Assembly: GCF_901827205.1 (NCBI RefSeq)
Contig: NZ_LR594675.1
Coordinates: 4,340,001 to 4,404,000 of the forward strand
Source: Variovorax sp. PBS-H4
GTDB taxonomy: Bacteria; Pseudomonadota; Gammaproteobacteria; Burkholderiales; Burkholderiaceae_C
Length of the DNA: 64,000 nucleotides
Reading direction: 5' to 3'
The notes under the pieces are model-generated. The model worked only from the letters and a program-made list of their open reading frames with translations, did no database searches and had not been told where the DNA came from. Made by a program: the position numbers and the translations under genes. Positions 16,992-25,774 of the stretch are shown one piece after another; the first letter of the stretch is position 1, and each line of letters opens with the position of its first letter.

Positions 16992-18620
16992 CTACAGCAA
17001 GCTCTCCGGTACCAGCGGCGCAAGCAGTTCCAGCTTCAGACGCGAGCCGACATCGGTCTCGGGTTCCTCGTGCTGCACGACATCGGGCCCCCCGCCATTT
17101 TCCGACGGGCTCACCCATTCGATGTCGCCCCTCGGTCCCAGCCGCACGCGGTAGGCCGCGTCCATGGTGATGAAGCCGATCAGGCTGGTGAGCTGCGCAG
17201 CAAGCTGCGGGCTGTGGATGAAAAGGCCCAGTTCCGTGTTGTGCAGGTCCGAGCGCGGATCGAAGTTGAGCGAACCGATGAACACCACCTTGCCATCGAC
17301 CACCGCCGACTTGCCGTGCAGGCGCCCGCTGGCCGAGCCGAAGATGCCGAATCGCTGCGACTGCTCGACGCGCTTCGGGCTCAGCTCGTACAGCTCCACG
17401 CCGAGGCGCACCAGCTCGGGCCGGTAGCGCCGGTACCCCAGGTGCACCAGCGACTCGTCGGTGGCAGCCAGCGAGTTGGTCACCAGCGTGAAGCGCACGC
17501 CGCGCTCGCGCAACTGGCGCACGGACTCCATGCCGCCTCGACCCGGAATCAGGTAGGGCGTGGTCACCAGCGCCTCGCGCTCTGCCGCGCGCACGTAGCG
17601 CCTGACGTTGAAGAGCACGCCCTCGGGCGCATCGGCCGCCACGCGCGGGCGCTCCTCGCGCGGGCCCAGCGCCTTGTGCGGCGTATCGGCATAGGCTTCG
17701 GCCCGCGCCCAGACCAGTGACAGCGTGCCCGCGTCCAGGTCCTCGGCGAGCGCCTGGTAGCCCAGCAAGTCGCGCTCGATCGGTGTCTGCGGCGCCCACA
17801 TGGCGGCGTCCCAGGTCATCTCCTCGAAACGCTGCCGCCGTTGAGGCGGCGTGCCCTCCACCTGCACGATCGACTCGATCGGATACACGAAGGGGCTGTT
17901 CCAGTACATGTCGAACAGCGACGACAGCCGCGGCACCACGGCGCCCGTCACCAAGGTGTCGATGTCGATGAAGTTGGCTCCCGCATCGCGCATGAAGTAT
18001 TCGTTCGCGATGTTGCGACCGCCCACCACCGCCATCGCGTTGTCGGCGACGAAGAGCTTGTTGTGCATGCGGCGATGAACGCGGTCGATGTCGAGCAGCG
18101 ACGCGGCCAGCCTCGTGAGCAGCCGCCCGCGCCCCGCCGGAAAGGGATTGAAGAGGCGCACCTCGACATTCGGGTGGGCCGCCAGGCTTTCCAGCAGCGT
18201 GTCGGCGCCGGCGGTGTAGAGGTCGTCCACCAGCACGCGCACGCGCACCCCGCGCTCCGCCGCGTCCCGAAGCGTGCGCAGCAGGTAGCGGCCGGTCTCG
18301 TCGTTCTGCAGCAGGTAGTACTGGACGTCGATGCTGCGTTGCGCACGCCGCGCCAGCTCGAGCCGTGCGTGCATCGAATAAGGCGGCAGCGGCAGCAGCC
18401 GGAACCCGCTTTGCTGCGCATCCGGTGCACCGGCCACGGCGAGACGGCCGAGCGCCGTGTTCGAGGTGTCGGTGATCGCTTGCGAGGGCGGGCGGGCCAC
18501 CTCCCTGGGCAGCCCAGCGCAGCCGGTCAGCACTGCGAGTAGCGCCAGCGCCATGAGCCAGCCGACTGTCTTGCCCCGGGCGCTGAAAGAAAGCCTCGCG
18601 AATTCAGCCGCCATTGCCAC
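16992..18620 (-). CDS. Phospholipase D-type lipoprotein (cardiolipin synthase ClsC-like)
   Basis: The product has 542 residues. An N-terminal hydrophobic stretch ends in LTGC, a lipobox. Two HKD motifs are intact: HNKLFVAD in the first half and HGKSAVVD in the second, as needed for a phosphatidyl-transfer enzyme with two half-sites. The layout matches ClsC/YmdC-type cardiolipin synthases, which work on phosphatidylethanolamine and phosphatidylglycerol. Its first 17 bases overlap the 3' end of the upstream DUF1810 gene; start ATGs exist at codons 1 and 3. It runs convergently with the NlpD-like gene. Confidence 0.85.
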   Translation of the reverse strand: MAMAAEFARLSFSARGKTVGWLMALALLAVLTGCAGLPREVARPPSQAITDTSNTALGRLAVAGAPDAQQSGFRLLPLPPYSMHARLELARRAQRSIDVQYYLLQNDETGRYLLRTLRDAAERGVRVRVLVDDLYTAGADTLLESLAAHPNVEVRLFNPFPAGRGRLLTRLAASLLDIDRVHRRMHNKLFVADNAMAVVGGRNIANEYFMRDAGANFIDIDTLVTGAVVPRLSSLFDMYWNSPFVYPIESIVQVEGTPPQRRQRFEEMTWDAAMWAPQTPIERDLLGYQALAEDLDAGTLSLVWARAEAYADTPHKALGPREERPRVAADAPEGVLFNVRRYVRAAEREALVTTPYLIPGRGGMESVRQLRERGVRFTLVTNSLAATDESLVHLGYRRYRPELVRLGVELYELSPKRVEQSQRFGIFGSASGRLHGKSAVVDGKVVFIGSLNFDPRSDLHNTELGLFIHSPQLAAQLTSLIGFITMDAAYRVRLGPRGDIEWVSPSENGGGPDVVQHEEPETDVGSRLKLELLAPLVPESLL

Positions 18621-19041
18621 CTTCGATCCGCACCAGGGTCTCGCGATCGCGCGAGCCGCCGAAGTACTTGTGCAGGCAGTCGCGAAACACCGGCTCCGAC
18701 GGATCGGCCGCCTCGAACAAGGTCATGGACGAGCAGAACTTGAGGTCGTCCGGTGCGCCGAATATCTGGTGGACATCGCGGCCCTCGACCGCCAGCACCA
18801 GCGTGCTGCACTCGCGCAGCCGCGGCCCGAGCAACGGGTGCGCCAGGTAGGCGCGGGCTTCGGCCAGCGAGGCAATGGCGTAGTGCTGCGCCATTGCGCT
18901 GCGGCCCAGGCCCACCAACTGCGGAAACACGAACCACATCCAGTGGCTGCGCTTTCGGCCGGCACGCAATTCGGCGCGCACCGCGTCGATCACGGGCGCT
19001 TGCGCATCGACGAAGCGGTGCAATTCGAAGGCATCGTTCAT
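18604..19041 (-). CDS. DUF1810 family protein
   Basis: The product has 145 residues that match the DUF1810 pattern: L-x-R-FVDAQ at the start, RKRSHWMWFVFPQLVGLGRS, then HPLLGPRLRE and a KFCSSMTLFE motif. The family is small, cytoplasmic and widespread; its biochemical role is not established. Its end overlaps the phospholipase gene start by 17 bases, suggesting cotranscription, although the two functions have no evident link. Confidence 0.88.
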   Translation of the reverse strand: MNDAFELHRFVDAQAPVIDAVRAELRAGRKRSHWMWFVFPQLVGLGRSAMAQHYAIASLAEARAYLAHPLLGPRLRECSTLVLAVEGRDVHQIFGAPDDLKFCSSMTLFEAADPSEPVFRDCLHKYFGGSRDRETLVRIEGGNGG

Positions 19042-19164
19042 GGGCAGCAGGCGTCTCTGTAGGTGTCGTCTTTCTCCAGGTGGCGAAGTATGCCGCGCCG
19101 GGCTGAGTGCATGCCACCGTCTAATACGAACGCATTAAAAAGAGAGGCTCTCCCGAGAACGAAA

Positions 19165-19446
19165 ATGAACTGCGAAGCGATCCACTGCGCCGACACCAAG
19201 ACCGTGCGGTTTGCCATCTACCCCGATGGACTCGACGGCCCCCGCATCATGGCCCATGTTTCCGAAGCCGCCCTCCGCGACCTTTGCGAAGATGCCGACG
19301 CGGACCCCGACCCCGACTTGACCCTCACCTGCGAGGCCTACTTCGCGTGCATCGAGGCGAAGGCGCTGGAACGCTACCGGGCTGCTCCCTCCGTGCCCAT
19401 CGTGCTGGAGCCTGCAGACCTCCGGGCCTGCGCCGTGCTCCACTGA
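19165..19446 (+). CDS. Small acidic protein, DUF1488-like
   Basis: The product has 93 residues, is acidic and has no signal or membrane segment. The pattern VRFAIYPDGLDGPRIMAHVSEAAL followed by a short helix and VLEPADLRA resembles DUF1488, a family of small bacterial proteins of unknown role. ATG 19165 is preferred over an upstream ATG at 19063 because the homology-like part starts there. It is convergent with the LysR gene at 19464. Confidence 0.55.
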   Translation: MNCEAIHCADTKTVRFAIYPDGLDGPRIMAHVSEAALRDLCEDADADPDPDLTLTCEAYFACIEAKALERYRAAPSVPIVLEPADLRACAVLH

Positions 19447-19463
19447 TCGCCAGTCGCCCGGCG

Positions 19464-20387
19464 TCAGCTGCGGGACGGCGATACCGGCAACGTCGGCATC
19501 GCCTCGCGCAAGAAGTCCCTGAAGCTGGCTGCCGCCGGCGACAAAGCCCGGTCACGCTTGCAGAACAGCGACAGGTGCCTGTGCACCACCGGGCCGACGA
19601 GAGGCCGGCCCACCAGGCCGAAAGGCTCGATCAGAGGCAATGAACGGCCGGGCTGCGCCGTGATGCCATGCCCCCACTGCACCATGCCCAGCGCGGTCGT
19701 GATGAAGGACACCTCGTGCGCAGGGTTCAGCGCCAGCGTGGCCGAGTGCTTGAAGAGATCGGCCTGCAGCCGTTTGGTGAAGTCGGGCGTGAGGCTGACG
19801 AACGGCTCACGCAGCATCTGCGACCAGGTCACGCGGCTGCGCGCCGCCAGTGGGTGGTCTGCACGGCAGATCAGCCACATGCGGTCGCGCAACAGGCTTT
19901 GCTGCACCAGCTCGGGCGGCGCCTGGCGCTGCGGCGCAATGCCCAGGTCCGCCTCGCCGCTCATGACGCGCGCCAGCGCCTGCTGGTTGAGGGAATCCAG
20001 CACATACACGGCAATGGCCGGGAATTTCTGCCGGTAGCGAAGGACCAGCTCGGGCAAGGTGGTGGCCGCATAGAGCGGCGTGCAGGCGATGCGCACCGTG
20101 CCACGCTTCTTCTGCTCCAGGTCCTGCGTGCTTTCGAGCGCACTCGCGAGGTCGTCCAGCACCTTGCGCGCCAATGGATAGAACTCGCTGCCTGCCAGTG
20201 ACAGCGCCGTCGCACGTGTGTTGCGGTCGAACAGGCGCACCGCGATGCCGCGCTCCAGGTCCTTGATGAGCAGGCTCAGCGCCGACGGCGTGAGATGCAA
20301 CCGCCGCGCGGCGGCCGCGAAGCCACCCGCATCGGCAATGGCGACGAAGGCGCGCAGCTGGCGCAGCGTGACACTGGTGGGATTCAT
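19464..20387 (-). CDS. LysR-family regulator, likely of the Rieske oxygenase operon
   Basis: The product has 307 residues: N-terminal winged helix (LRQLRAFVAIADAGGFAAAARRLHLTPSALS, residues ~8-38) and a periplasmic-binding-like effector domain. LysR proteins usually bind a site between their own gene and a divergent target. Here only 89 bases separate its start from the plus-strand operon at 20477, so that operon (TIM barrel, Rieske oxygenase, Bug) is the probable target. The inducer is unknown. The effector domain contains a tidy IAPQRQAPPELV region that suggests small acid recognition, but this is speculative. Confidence 0.88.
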   Translation of the reverse strand: MNPTSVTLRQLRAFVAIADAGGFAAAARRLHLTPSALSLLIKDLERGIAVRLFDRNTRATALSLAGSEFYPLARKVLDDLASALESTQDLEQKKRGTVRIACTPLYAATTLPELVLRYRQKFPAIAVYVLDSLNQQALARVMSGEADLGIAPQRQAPPELVQQSLLRDRMWLICRADHPLAARSRVTWSQMLREPFVSLTPDFTKRLQADLFKHSATLALNPAHEVSFITTALGMVQWGHGITAQPGRSLPLIEPFGLVGRPLVGPVVHRHLSLFCKRDRALSPAAASFRDFLREAMPTLPVSPSRS

Positions 20388-20476
20388 CAGAAAAACTCAA
20401 CGCCCGCTAAATATTGCTGGTTTGTCTCAACGATCACGCGAATCTACCATCGGCCTCCCAAGGAGGCTTTCCCACG

Positions 20477-21280
20477 ATGCTGCGATTCGATCCCAATCTT
20501 CGATGGCTGTTCACCGAGGTCCCCATGCTGGAGCGCTACGAGGCCGCGGCAGCGGCCGGTTTTCGGGGCGTCGAGGTGGCCTTTCCCTATGAGTACCCGG
20601 CCAAGGAGATTGCCGCGCGACTCGCGTCGAACGGGCTCGAACTCGTGCAGATCCTCTCCCCCTTCGACTGGGACGCGGGCGAGCGCGGCCTGGCCGCGCT
20701 GCCGGGGCGCGAGCAGGATTTCAAGGCGAGCATCCGCACGGCCATCGACTATGCCGTGCAGGTCGGCGGGCCGCTGATCCACGTGATGCCCGGGAAGATA
20801 GAACCGCAGTTCGAACGTGCGCGCTGCATGGACCTGTTCCTGGAGAACATCGGCTGGGCCGCGGACGCGGCCCGCGCGGCCGGACTGACGCTGATCCTCG
20901 AGCCTTGCTGCCGCGCGCGCTTTCCGGACTTCCTGTACCACCGCATCGACGAAGGCGTGGCGGTCGCCAAGGCACTGGGCCGTGACAACGTCAAGCTCTG
21001 CTTCGACACCTTCCACATCCAGATGGAGGAAGGCGCCATTGCCGACCGGCTGCGCGCCGTCTGGCCGCACATCGGCCATATCCAGGTCGGCAATGTGCCG
21101 GGGCGCCACGAGCCCGGCACGGGAGAGATTCACTTCCCCTATCTGTTCGGCTTGATCGAAGCACTGGGCTGGCAAGGCTGGATCGGCTGCGAATACACCC
21201 CTTCCGGCCCCACGCTCGACACCCTGGGCTGGGGTGCCCCCTATGGCCTCGGCGCACGCTCGGAGGCAACGACATGCTGA
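20477..21280 (+). CDS. Hydroxypyruvate isomerase-like TIM barrel protein
   Basis: The product has 267 residues of the AP-endonuclease-2/xylose isomerase-like TIM barrel superfamily. Residues fit hydroxypyruvate isomerase (Hyi) and OtnI: an LRFDPNLRWLFTEVPMLERY start, EPCC instead of the usual EPIN motif, KLCFDTFHIQ with the acidic metal ligand, and GCEYTPSG at the end. AGGAGG at 20461-20466 supports ATG 20477. Its last seven bases overlap the next gene (ATGCTGA), so it is cotranslated with the Rieske oxygenase. Family members isomerise 2-hydroxy-3-oxo acids; the true substrate is unknown. The EPCC change may shift specificity. Confidence 0.82.
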   Translation: MLRFDPNLRWLFTEVPMLERYEAAAAAGFRGVEVAFPYEYPAKEIAARLASNGLELVQILSPFDWDAGERGLAALPGREQDFKASIRTAIDYAVQVGGPLIHVMPGKIEPQFERARCMDLFLENIGWAADAARAAGLTLILEPCCRARFPDFLYHRIDEGVAVAKALGRDNVKLCFDTFHIQMEEGAIADRLRAVWPHIGHIQVGNVPGRHEPGTGEIHFPYLFGLIEALGWQGWIGCEYTPSGPTLDTLGWGAPYGLGARSEATTC

Positions 21281-22647
21281 GCGCTGCCGACAACGAACTG
21301 CTCACCCGCACGGGCGCAGCCACGCCGATGGGGCAGTACTTCCGCCGCTTCTGGCAACCCGTGGCGCTTTCCCGCGAGCTGCCCGAGCGCGACGGCGTGC
21401 CGCTGCGGGTGAACATCATGGGCGAGAAGCTCGTCGCATTCCGCGACACCGAAGGCGCAGTGGGCCTGGTGGATTCACGCTGCCCACACCGCGGCGCCGA
21501 CCTCTACTTCGGCCGCAACGAGGACTGCGCCATCCGCTGCGTGTTCCACGGCTGGAAGTTCGACCTCCAGGGCCGCCCCGTCGAGCTGCCGAATGTGCCA
21601 CCGGGCGTCGCCTACCACGACACGCTGCTGCTCAAGGCCTACCCCACGCGCGAGTACGGGGACGTGGTGTGGGCCTACCTGGGGCCCGACCCCTGGAGCC
21701 GCACGCTGCCGGAAGTACCCCAGCTGGAGTTCGGCGCCCTGCCGGCCGCGCACCGCTTCGTCACGAAGAAACTGCAGGAGTGCAACTGGGCCCAGTCGAT
21801 CGAAGGCGCGCTGGACACCTCGCACTTCTCCTTCCTGCACATGCCGGCCCCTGGCGTGCCGTCGAACGCGAACCCTGACGCACCGGCGGACGAGAAGCGC
21901 CTGCGCTGGATCCGCGAGGACCCGCTCCCGCGCTTCTCCATCCTCGAGCACGAGGTCGGCTTCGTGGTCGGAGGCGCCCGCCGCGCCGACGATGGCGTGC
22001 GCTACTGGCGCACCGCGCAATTCGCCCTGCCCGCGCACAGCACCACGCCCTCGACGCTGCCGGGCGAGACCCACTTCGGCTACACGTGGGTGCCGATCGA
22101 CGACGAGAACTGCTGGATCTACACCTATGCCTGGAATCCCGAGCGTCCACTGTCCGAAGAAGAGCTGCGCAAGTTCAAGGCGGGCCATGGCGTGATCGCC
22201 GAGGTCGACGAAGACTTCATGCCGGTCCGCAATCGCGCCAATGAGTACCTGATCGACCGGCACCACCAGAAGCACGTCAGCTTCACCGGCGTGCGCGGCG
22301 TGGCCGAGCAGGACGCGATGATCCAGGACAGCCAGGGCCGCATCGCCGACCGCACGCAGGAGCATTTGTCGGCTTCCGATGCGGCCGTGGTGCGCTTCCG
22401 GCGCGCAGTGCTGGGCGGTGCCAAGGCGCTGGCCGCCGGCACGGAGCCGCAGGCGCCGCTGAAGCACGCGGCCTACCGGCTGCGCTCGGGCAGCTGGTTC
22501 GCATCGGAAGGCGTGTCCTTCGAGCAGGTCATGCTGGAGCGCTTCGGCGATCCCGTCGGCCGCGTCGCGTCCGGCAACGAGACCCCGGCAACCCCTGCCC
22601 TCGCCGAGCGAAGCGAGGCGACGACAGCAAAGGAGACAAGCCCATGA
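21274..22647 (+). CDS. Rieske oxygenase alpha subunit, phthalate dioxygenase-like
   Basis: The product has 457 residues. The [2Fe-2S] Rieske ligands are C70, H72, C89 and H92 (CPH...CVFH). The mononuclear iron ligands H184 and H189 lie in a DTSHFSFLH motif with bridging D181. Length and C-terminal features (GVRGVAEQDAMIQDSQG) match the phthalate-4,5-dioxygenase class, homotrimeric or hexameric enzymes that work without a beta subunit. These need a separate flavin/ferredoxin reductase, and none is encoded here. It overlaps the upstream gene by 7 bases and the downstream Bug gene by 4. Confidence 0.88.
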   Translation: MLSAADNELLTRTGAATPMGQYFRRFWQPVALSRELPERDGVPLRVNIMGEKLVAFRDTEGAVGLVDSRCPHRGADLYFGRNEDCAIRCVFHGWKFDLQGRPVELPNVPPGVAYHDTLLLKAYPTREYGDVVWAYLGPDPWSRTLPEVPQLEFGALPAAHRFVTKKLQECNWAQSIEGALDTSHFSFLHMPAPGVPSNANPDAPADEKRLRWIREDPLPRFSILEHEVGFVVGGARRADDGVRYWRTAQFALPAHSTTPSTLPGETHFGYTWVPIDDENCWIYTYAWNPERPLSEEELRKFKAGHGVIAEVDEDFMPVRNRANEYLIDRHHQKHVSFTGVRGVAEQDAMIQDSQGRIADRTQEHLSASDAAVVRFRRAVLGGAKALAAGTEPQAPLKHAAYRLRSGSWFASEGVSFEQVMLERFGDPVGRVASGNETPATPALAERSEATTAKETSP

Positions 22648-23651
22648 TCACCAAGCTCCTCCGGCAGGCGCGCAGCCACGCGCTCGGCTGGCACCGCACC
22701 CTGGCGCTGGCTGCGTGCGCGCTCTTCTGCGCCGCCGGCGCTCACGCGCAGGCCTACCCGAGCAAGCCCGTCAAGCTCATCATTCCCTACGCGGTCGGCG
22801 GCTCTACCGACCAGACAGGGCGCTTGCTGGCGCGCTCGCTGTCGGAACGGCTCGGCCAACCCGTCGTGGTGGAGAACCGTGCCGGCGCCGGCGGCGCGCT
22901 GGGCCACGAGTTCGTGGCCAAGGCGCCGGCCGACGGCTACACGCTGCTCTTCAGCGCTGCGGGACCGCTCACGGTGACGCCGCACACCTACGCCAAGCTC
23001 AACTACGAACCCATCAAGGGCTTCGAGCCGATCACCCTCGTCGCCACGCAACCGCTGCTGCTGGTGCTCAATCCAGCCATGAAGGCCGGCAGCGTCGCCG
23101 ACCTGGTGCAGGAGGCCAAGGCCAGGCCGGGCAAGCTCACCTACGGGTCCTTCGGCAACGGCAGCGCCGCACACCTGGCCGGCGAATACTTCAAGACGCT
23201 GGCGGGCGTGGACATGGTGCATGTGCCGTACAAGGGCAGCGGACCCGCGCTGGTCGACCTGGTCGCGGGCCAGATCGACCTGATGTTCGACGTGTTCAGC
23301 ACCGCAGCGCCGCTGGTCAAGGGCGGCAAGCTGAAGGCGATCGCCATCACCTCCAACGAACGTTCGCCCCAGTTCCCGCAGGTGCCCACCATGCAGCAGG
23401 CGGGCATCGCAGGCTTCGAGGCCGGCACCTGGTTCGGCGTGCTCGCGCCGGCCGGCACGCCCGCATCCGTGATCGAGCGCCTGTCCAGGGACATCAACGC
23501 ATCGCTCCAGGAACGGGAGTTGCGGGACACGCTGGCGTCGCAAGGCGCCACAGTGCGCGGCGGCACGCCCGAGCAGTTCAACCGCTTCTTCCTGGCCGAG
23601 TACGACAAGTGGGGGAAGATCGTGAAGTCGGCCGGCGTGACGGCGGAGTGA
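22644..23651 (+). CDS. Bug/TctC-family solute-binding protein (Rieske operon)
   Basis: The product has 335 residues with a signal peptide ending around AGAHAQA (residues ~30-36). The fold is that of the Bug family: YPSKPVKLIIPYAVGGSTDQTGR start, and VVVENRAGAGGALGHEFVAKAPADGYT which forms the ligand pocket. Such proteins capture carboxylates in the periplasm for tripartite tricarboxylate transporters. No TctA/TctB genes are near, so it either feeds a distant transporter or acts as a sensor. It belongs to the Rieske operon by 4-base overlap. Confidence 0.9.
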   Translation: MITKLLRQARSHALGWHRTLALAACALFCAAGAHAQAYPSKPVKLIIPYAVGGSTDQTGRLLARSLSERLGQPVVVENRAGAGGALGHEFVAKAPADGYTLLFSAAGPLTVTPHTYAKLNYEPIKGFEPITLVATQPLLLVLNPAMKAGSVADLVQEAKARPGKLTYGSFGNGSAAHLAGEYFKTLAGVDMVHVPYKGSGPALVDLVAGQIDLMFDVFSTAAPLVKGGKLKAIAITSNERSPQFPQVPTMQQAGIAGFEAGTWFGVLAPAGTPASVIERLSRDINASLQERELRDTLASQGATVRGGTPEQFNRFFLAEYDKWGKIVKSAGVTAE

Positions 23652-23717
23652 CGCCCCCCGACCGCCATGCAAAGCGAGGTAGGCCGAAGCCCGCTGAACG
23701 CGCCGCAGCCGGCGGGG

Positions 23718-24083
23718 CTATGAGGCTTCTTCCCGCCTTCGTCCTTGCCCCATTTTCCTGAGGCGCCCGACCACCTCCTCGAGCTTCAGCGGCGGCAGCT
23801 CGATCGTGGGAACGTCGGCAGCCCGCAGCGGCCTCACGACCTGGAAGCCCCAGACGAGCGGCTCTGTCCCGCCGCCTCGCGCCGGCGTGTAGGCCCGGCC
23901 TTCACCATCGACCATGATCTCCACGTCCTGGATGTAATGGGTCGAGCCATCCGCAAGATCGACATAGGGCTCGAGCAGCACTCCGGGCCCGCTGTCCAGC
24001 ATCTTGCTGACGACCCGTTGACCATTGCAGACAACGATGTCCGCCGCCTGCAGTGCTTGAAACAAGTTTGTCCTGAAAGTCAT
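23718..24083 (-). CDS. Hypothetical protein, cytoplasmic
   Basis: The product has 121 residues with no signal peptide, membrane helix or known motif. It is beta-rich in the centre (THYIQDVEIMVDGEGRAYTPARGG) and ends with a basic helix. It is not recognised. The ATG is at 24083 and the gene is convergent with the Bug gene. Confidence 0.5.
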   Translation of the reverse strand: MTFRTNLFQALQAADIVVCNGQRVVSKMLDSGPGVLLEPYVDLADGSTHYIQDVEIMVDGEGRAYTPARGGGTEPLVWGFQVVRPLRAADVPTIELPPLKLEEVVGRLRKMGQGRRREEAS

Positions 24084-24152
24084 GGCGGCATTGTCCCTCC
24101 CCTGCCCGGGGAGCGCACCACGTCCTGGTACCGTTGGCCCGCCGTCACCCGC

Positions 24153-24320
24153 CTACCGTGCGTCGTCGCGGGCCGGCTTCACGAAGCCTGCAGCGTTTTC
24201 GCCTTTCCCGGGCTCCGCCTCGTCGTCGAGGGCTTCGTCCTCGTCCGGAACATCCCGGCGCGCGTCCGGATCCGGCACCAGCACCGGCTTGTTCTGGGGT
24301 GGCTTCACGTATTCGTTCAT
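24153..24320 (-). CDS. Very small acidic hypothetical protein
   Basis: The 55-residue product is rich in Asp, Glu and Pro and starts MNEYVKPPQNKPVLVPDPDA. A clear AAGGAG stands 8 bases upstream of ATG 24320, which is why I accept it despite its size. It has no fold I recognise and is likely disordered. Confidence 0.5.
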   Translation of the reverse strand: MNEYVKPPQNKPVLVPDPDARRDVPDEDEALDDEAEPGKGENAAGFVKPARDDAR

Positions 24321-24466
24321 GATGGCTCTCCTTGCCGAAGGTGCGGCCCATGCCGCTGCTACGAACCGGACGCTAGCCGTCAAGCACCTTCAGGTCTGTA
24401 GGAGCCGGCCGCCTGCAAGTGAAGCCGTGAATTGCAGCGCACCCCGATCGTCGGGAGGCGCCACGC

Positions 24467-25297
24467 TCACATCCCCGTCATGCCCCCCGAGCACATCAGC
24501 GTCTGGCCGCTGACGTAGTCGGACTCCGGAATGCAAAGCATGTAGACCGCACCAGCGGCTTCGTCGGGCGTGCCGCCGCGCCCCAGCGGGAGCGTGCGCT
24601 CCATCATCGCCAGCAGGTCGGGATTGATGCCGACCTTGATGTCGCGCCCGGCGATGTTCGCCGTGCCCTGGTCGGCCGCGCTCGTCGTGAGGCGCGTCTT
24701 GATGAGCCCGTAGGCTACGGCGTTGACCGTGACGTTCATGCGGCCCCACTCCTTGGCCAGCGTCTGCGTCATGCCGACGATGCCGGCCTTGGCGGCCGAG
24801 TAGTTGATCTGCCCCGCGTTGCCGAACAGGCCCGCCACAGACGAGATGTTCACCACCTTGCGCACGACCCGGCGGCCGGCCTCGGCATCGGCCTTCGACT
24901 GCTGGCGGATCACCGGGTAGGCCGCGCGCAGGATGCGAAAGGGCGCGGTCAGATGGCAGTCGATCATCGCGTACCACTGCTCGTCGGTCATCTTCTGGAT
25001 GACGTTGTCCCAGGTGTAGCCGGCGTTGTTGACGATGATGTCGAGGCCCTGGAATTCGCTGACGGCGGTGCCGACGAAGCGCTCGGCGAAGTCGGGCGCG
25101 GTCACATTGCCCGCGCAGGCCACGGCCTGCCTGCCGGCCGCACGGATCTCCGCCACCACCTCATCGGCCGGTCCGGCGTCGAGGTCGTTTACTACCACGC
25201 GGGCGCCCTGCGAAGCGAACTTGAGTGCGATTGCCCGGCCGATGCCGCGGCCCGAGCCGCTGATGAGCGCGACCTTGCCTTCGAGTTGGGAATTCAT
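24467..25297 (-). CDS. SDR-family dehydrogenase (3-hydroxyacyl-CoA type)
   Basis: The product has 276 residues of the classical SDR type: SGSGRGIGRAIALKFA (cofactor), NNAGYTW, and YSAAK with its upstream Ser. It has an insertion of basic residues after the NNAG part (SKADAEAGRRVVRK). It is the last gene of the 15-gene minus-strand array, so it most likely oxidises the 3-hydroxyacyl-CoA intermediate. Gap to the MaoC gene upstream is 49 bases. FabG-like enzymes are a possible alternative reading. Confidence 0.85.
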   Translation of the reverse strand: MNSQLEGKVALISGSGRGIGRAIALKFASQGARVVVNDLDAGPADEVVAEIRAAGRQAVACAGNVTAPDFAERFVGTAVSEFQGLDIIVNNAGYTWDNVIQKMTDEQWYAMIDCHLTAPFRILRAAYPVIRQQSKADAEAGRRVVRKVVNISSVAGLFGNAGQINYSAAKAGIVGMTQTLAKEWGRMNVTVNAVAYGLIKTRLTTSAADQGTANIAGRDIKVGINPDLLAMMERTLPLGRGGTPDEAAGAVYMLCIPESDYVSGQTLMCSGGMTGM

Positions 25298-25346
25298 TGT
25301 TGAAACTGCTCCTGCGAGTACGGGTGTTCTGGAAAAAAGGGACGGC

Positions 25347-25766
25347 TCAGAAGAGCGCCACCAGCGCCTCGCCGGCGATCTTGGCCTGGCCGAACTGGTT
25401 GGTGCTGCGGATCTCGATGCGCACGCAGCGCTCGGCGCCCTGCTGCAGCTTCTCGACCACGCGGCCGCTGCAGGTCATGGCATTGCCCAGGTGCGTGATG
25501 CCCTGGAAGCGCACGTCGAAGCGGCGCAGCTGCGACTGCGGCGCCCAGCGCGTGAGCATCCGGCCGGCCCAGGCCATGCCCAGCATGCCCTGCGCAAACA
25601 CGTCGGACATCCCCGCAGCGCGCGCGAAGTCGGTGTCGATGTGGATCGGGTTGTGGTCGCCCGAGGCGCCGCCGAACAGCGCCAGCGTGGCGCGATCGAC
25701 CGGCAGCAGTTGCAAGGCCGGCAACTCGTCGCCGACCTGCACGCTGTCGTAGGTGGGTGCAGTCAT
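25347..25766 (-). CDS. MaoC-family (R)-hydratase subunit, catalytic half
   Basis: The product has 139 residues in a hot-dog fold. The hydratase motif GDHNPIH gives the catalytic Asp37 and His42. Proteins of this size need a partner half to form a full double hot-dog, and the neighbour at 25775-26215 is that partner. It hydrates 2-enoyl-CoA to (R)-3-hydroxyacyl-CoA. The start ATG 25766 lies 8 bases beyond the partner stop, so they are cotranslated. Confidence 0.85.
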   Translation of the reverse strand: MTAPTYDSVQVGDELPALQLLPVDRATLALFGGASGDHNPIHIDTDFARAAGMSDVFAQGMLGMAWAGRMLTRWAPQSQLRRFDVRFQGITHLGNAMTCSGRVVEKLQQGAERCVRIEIRSTNQFGQAKIAGEALVALF

Positions 25767-25774
25767 GAAGGTCC

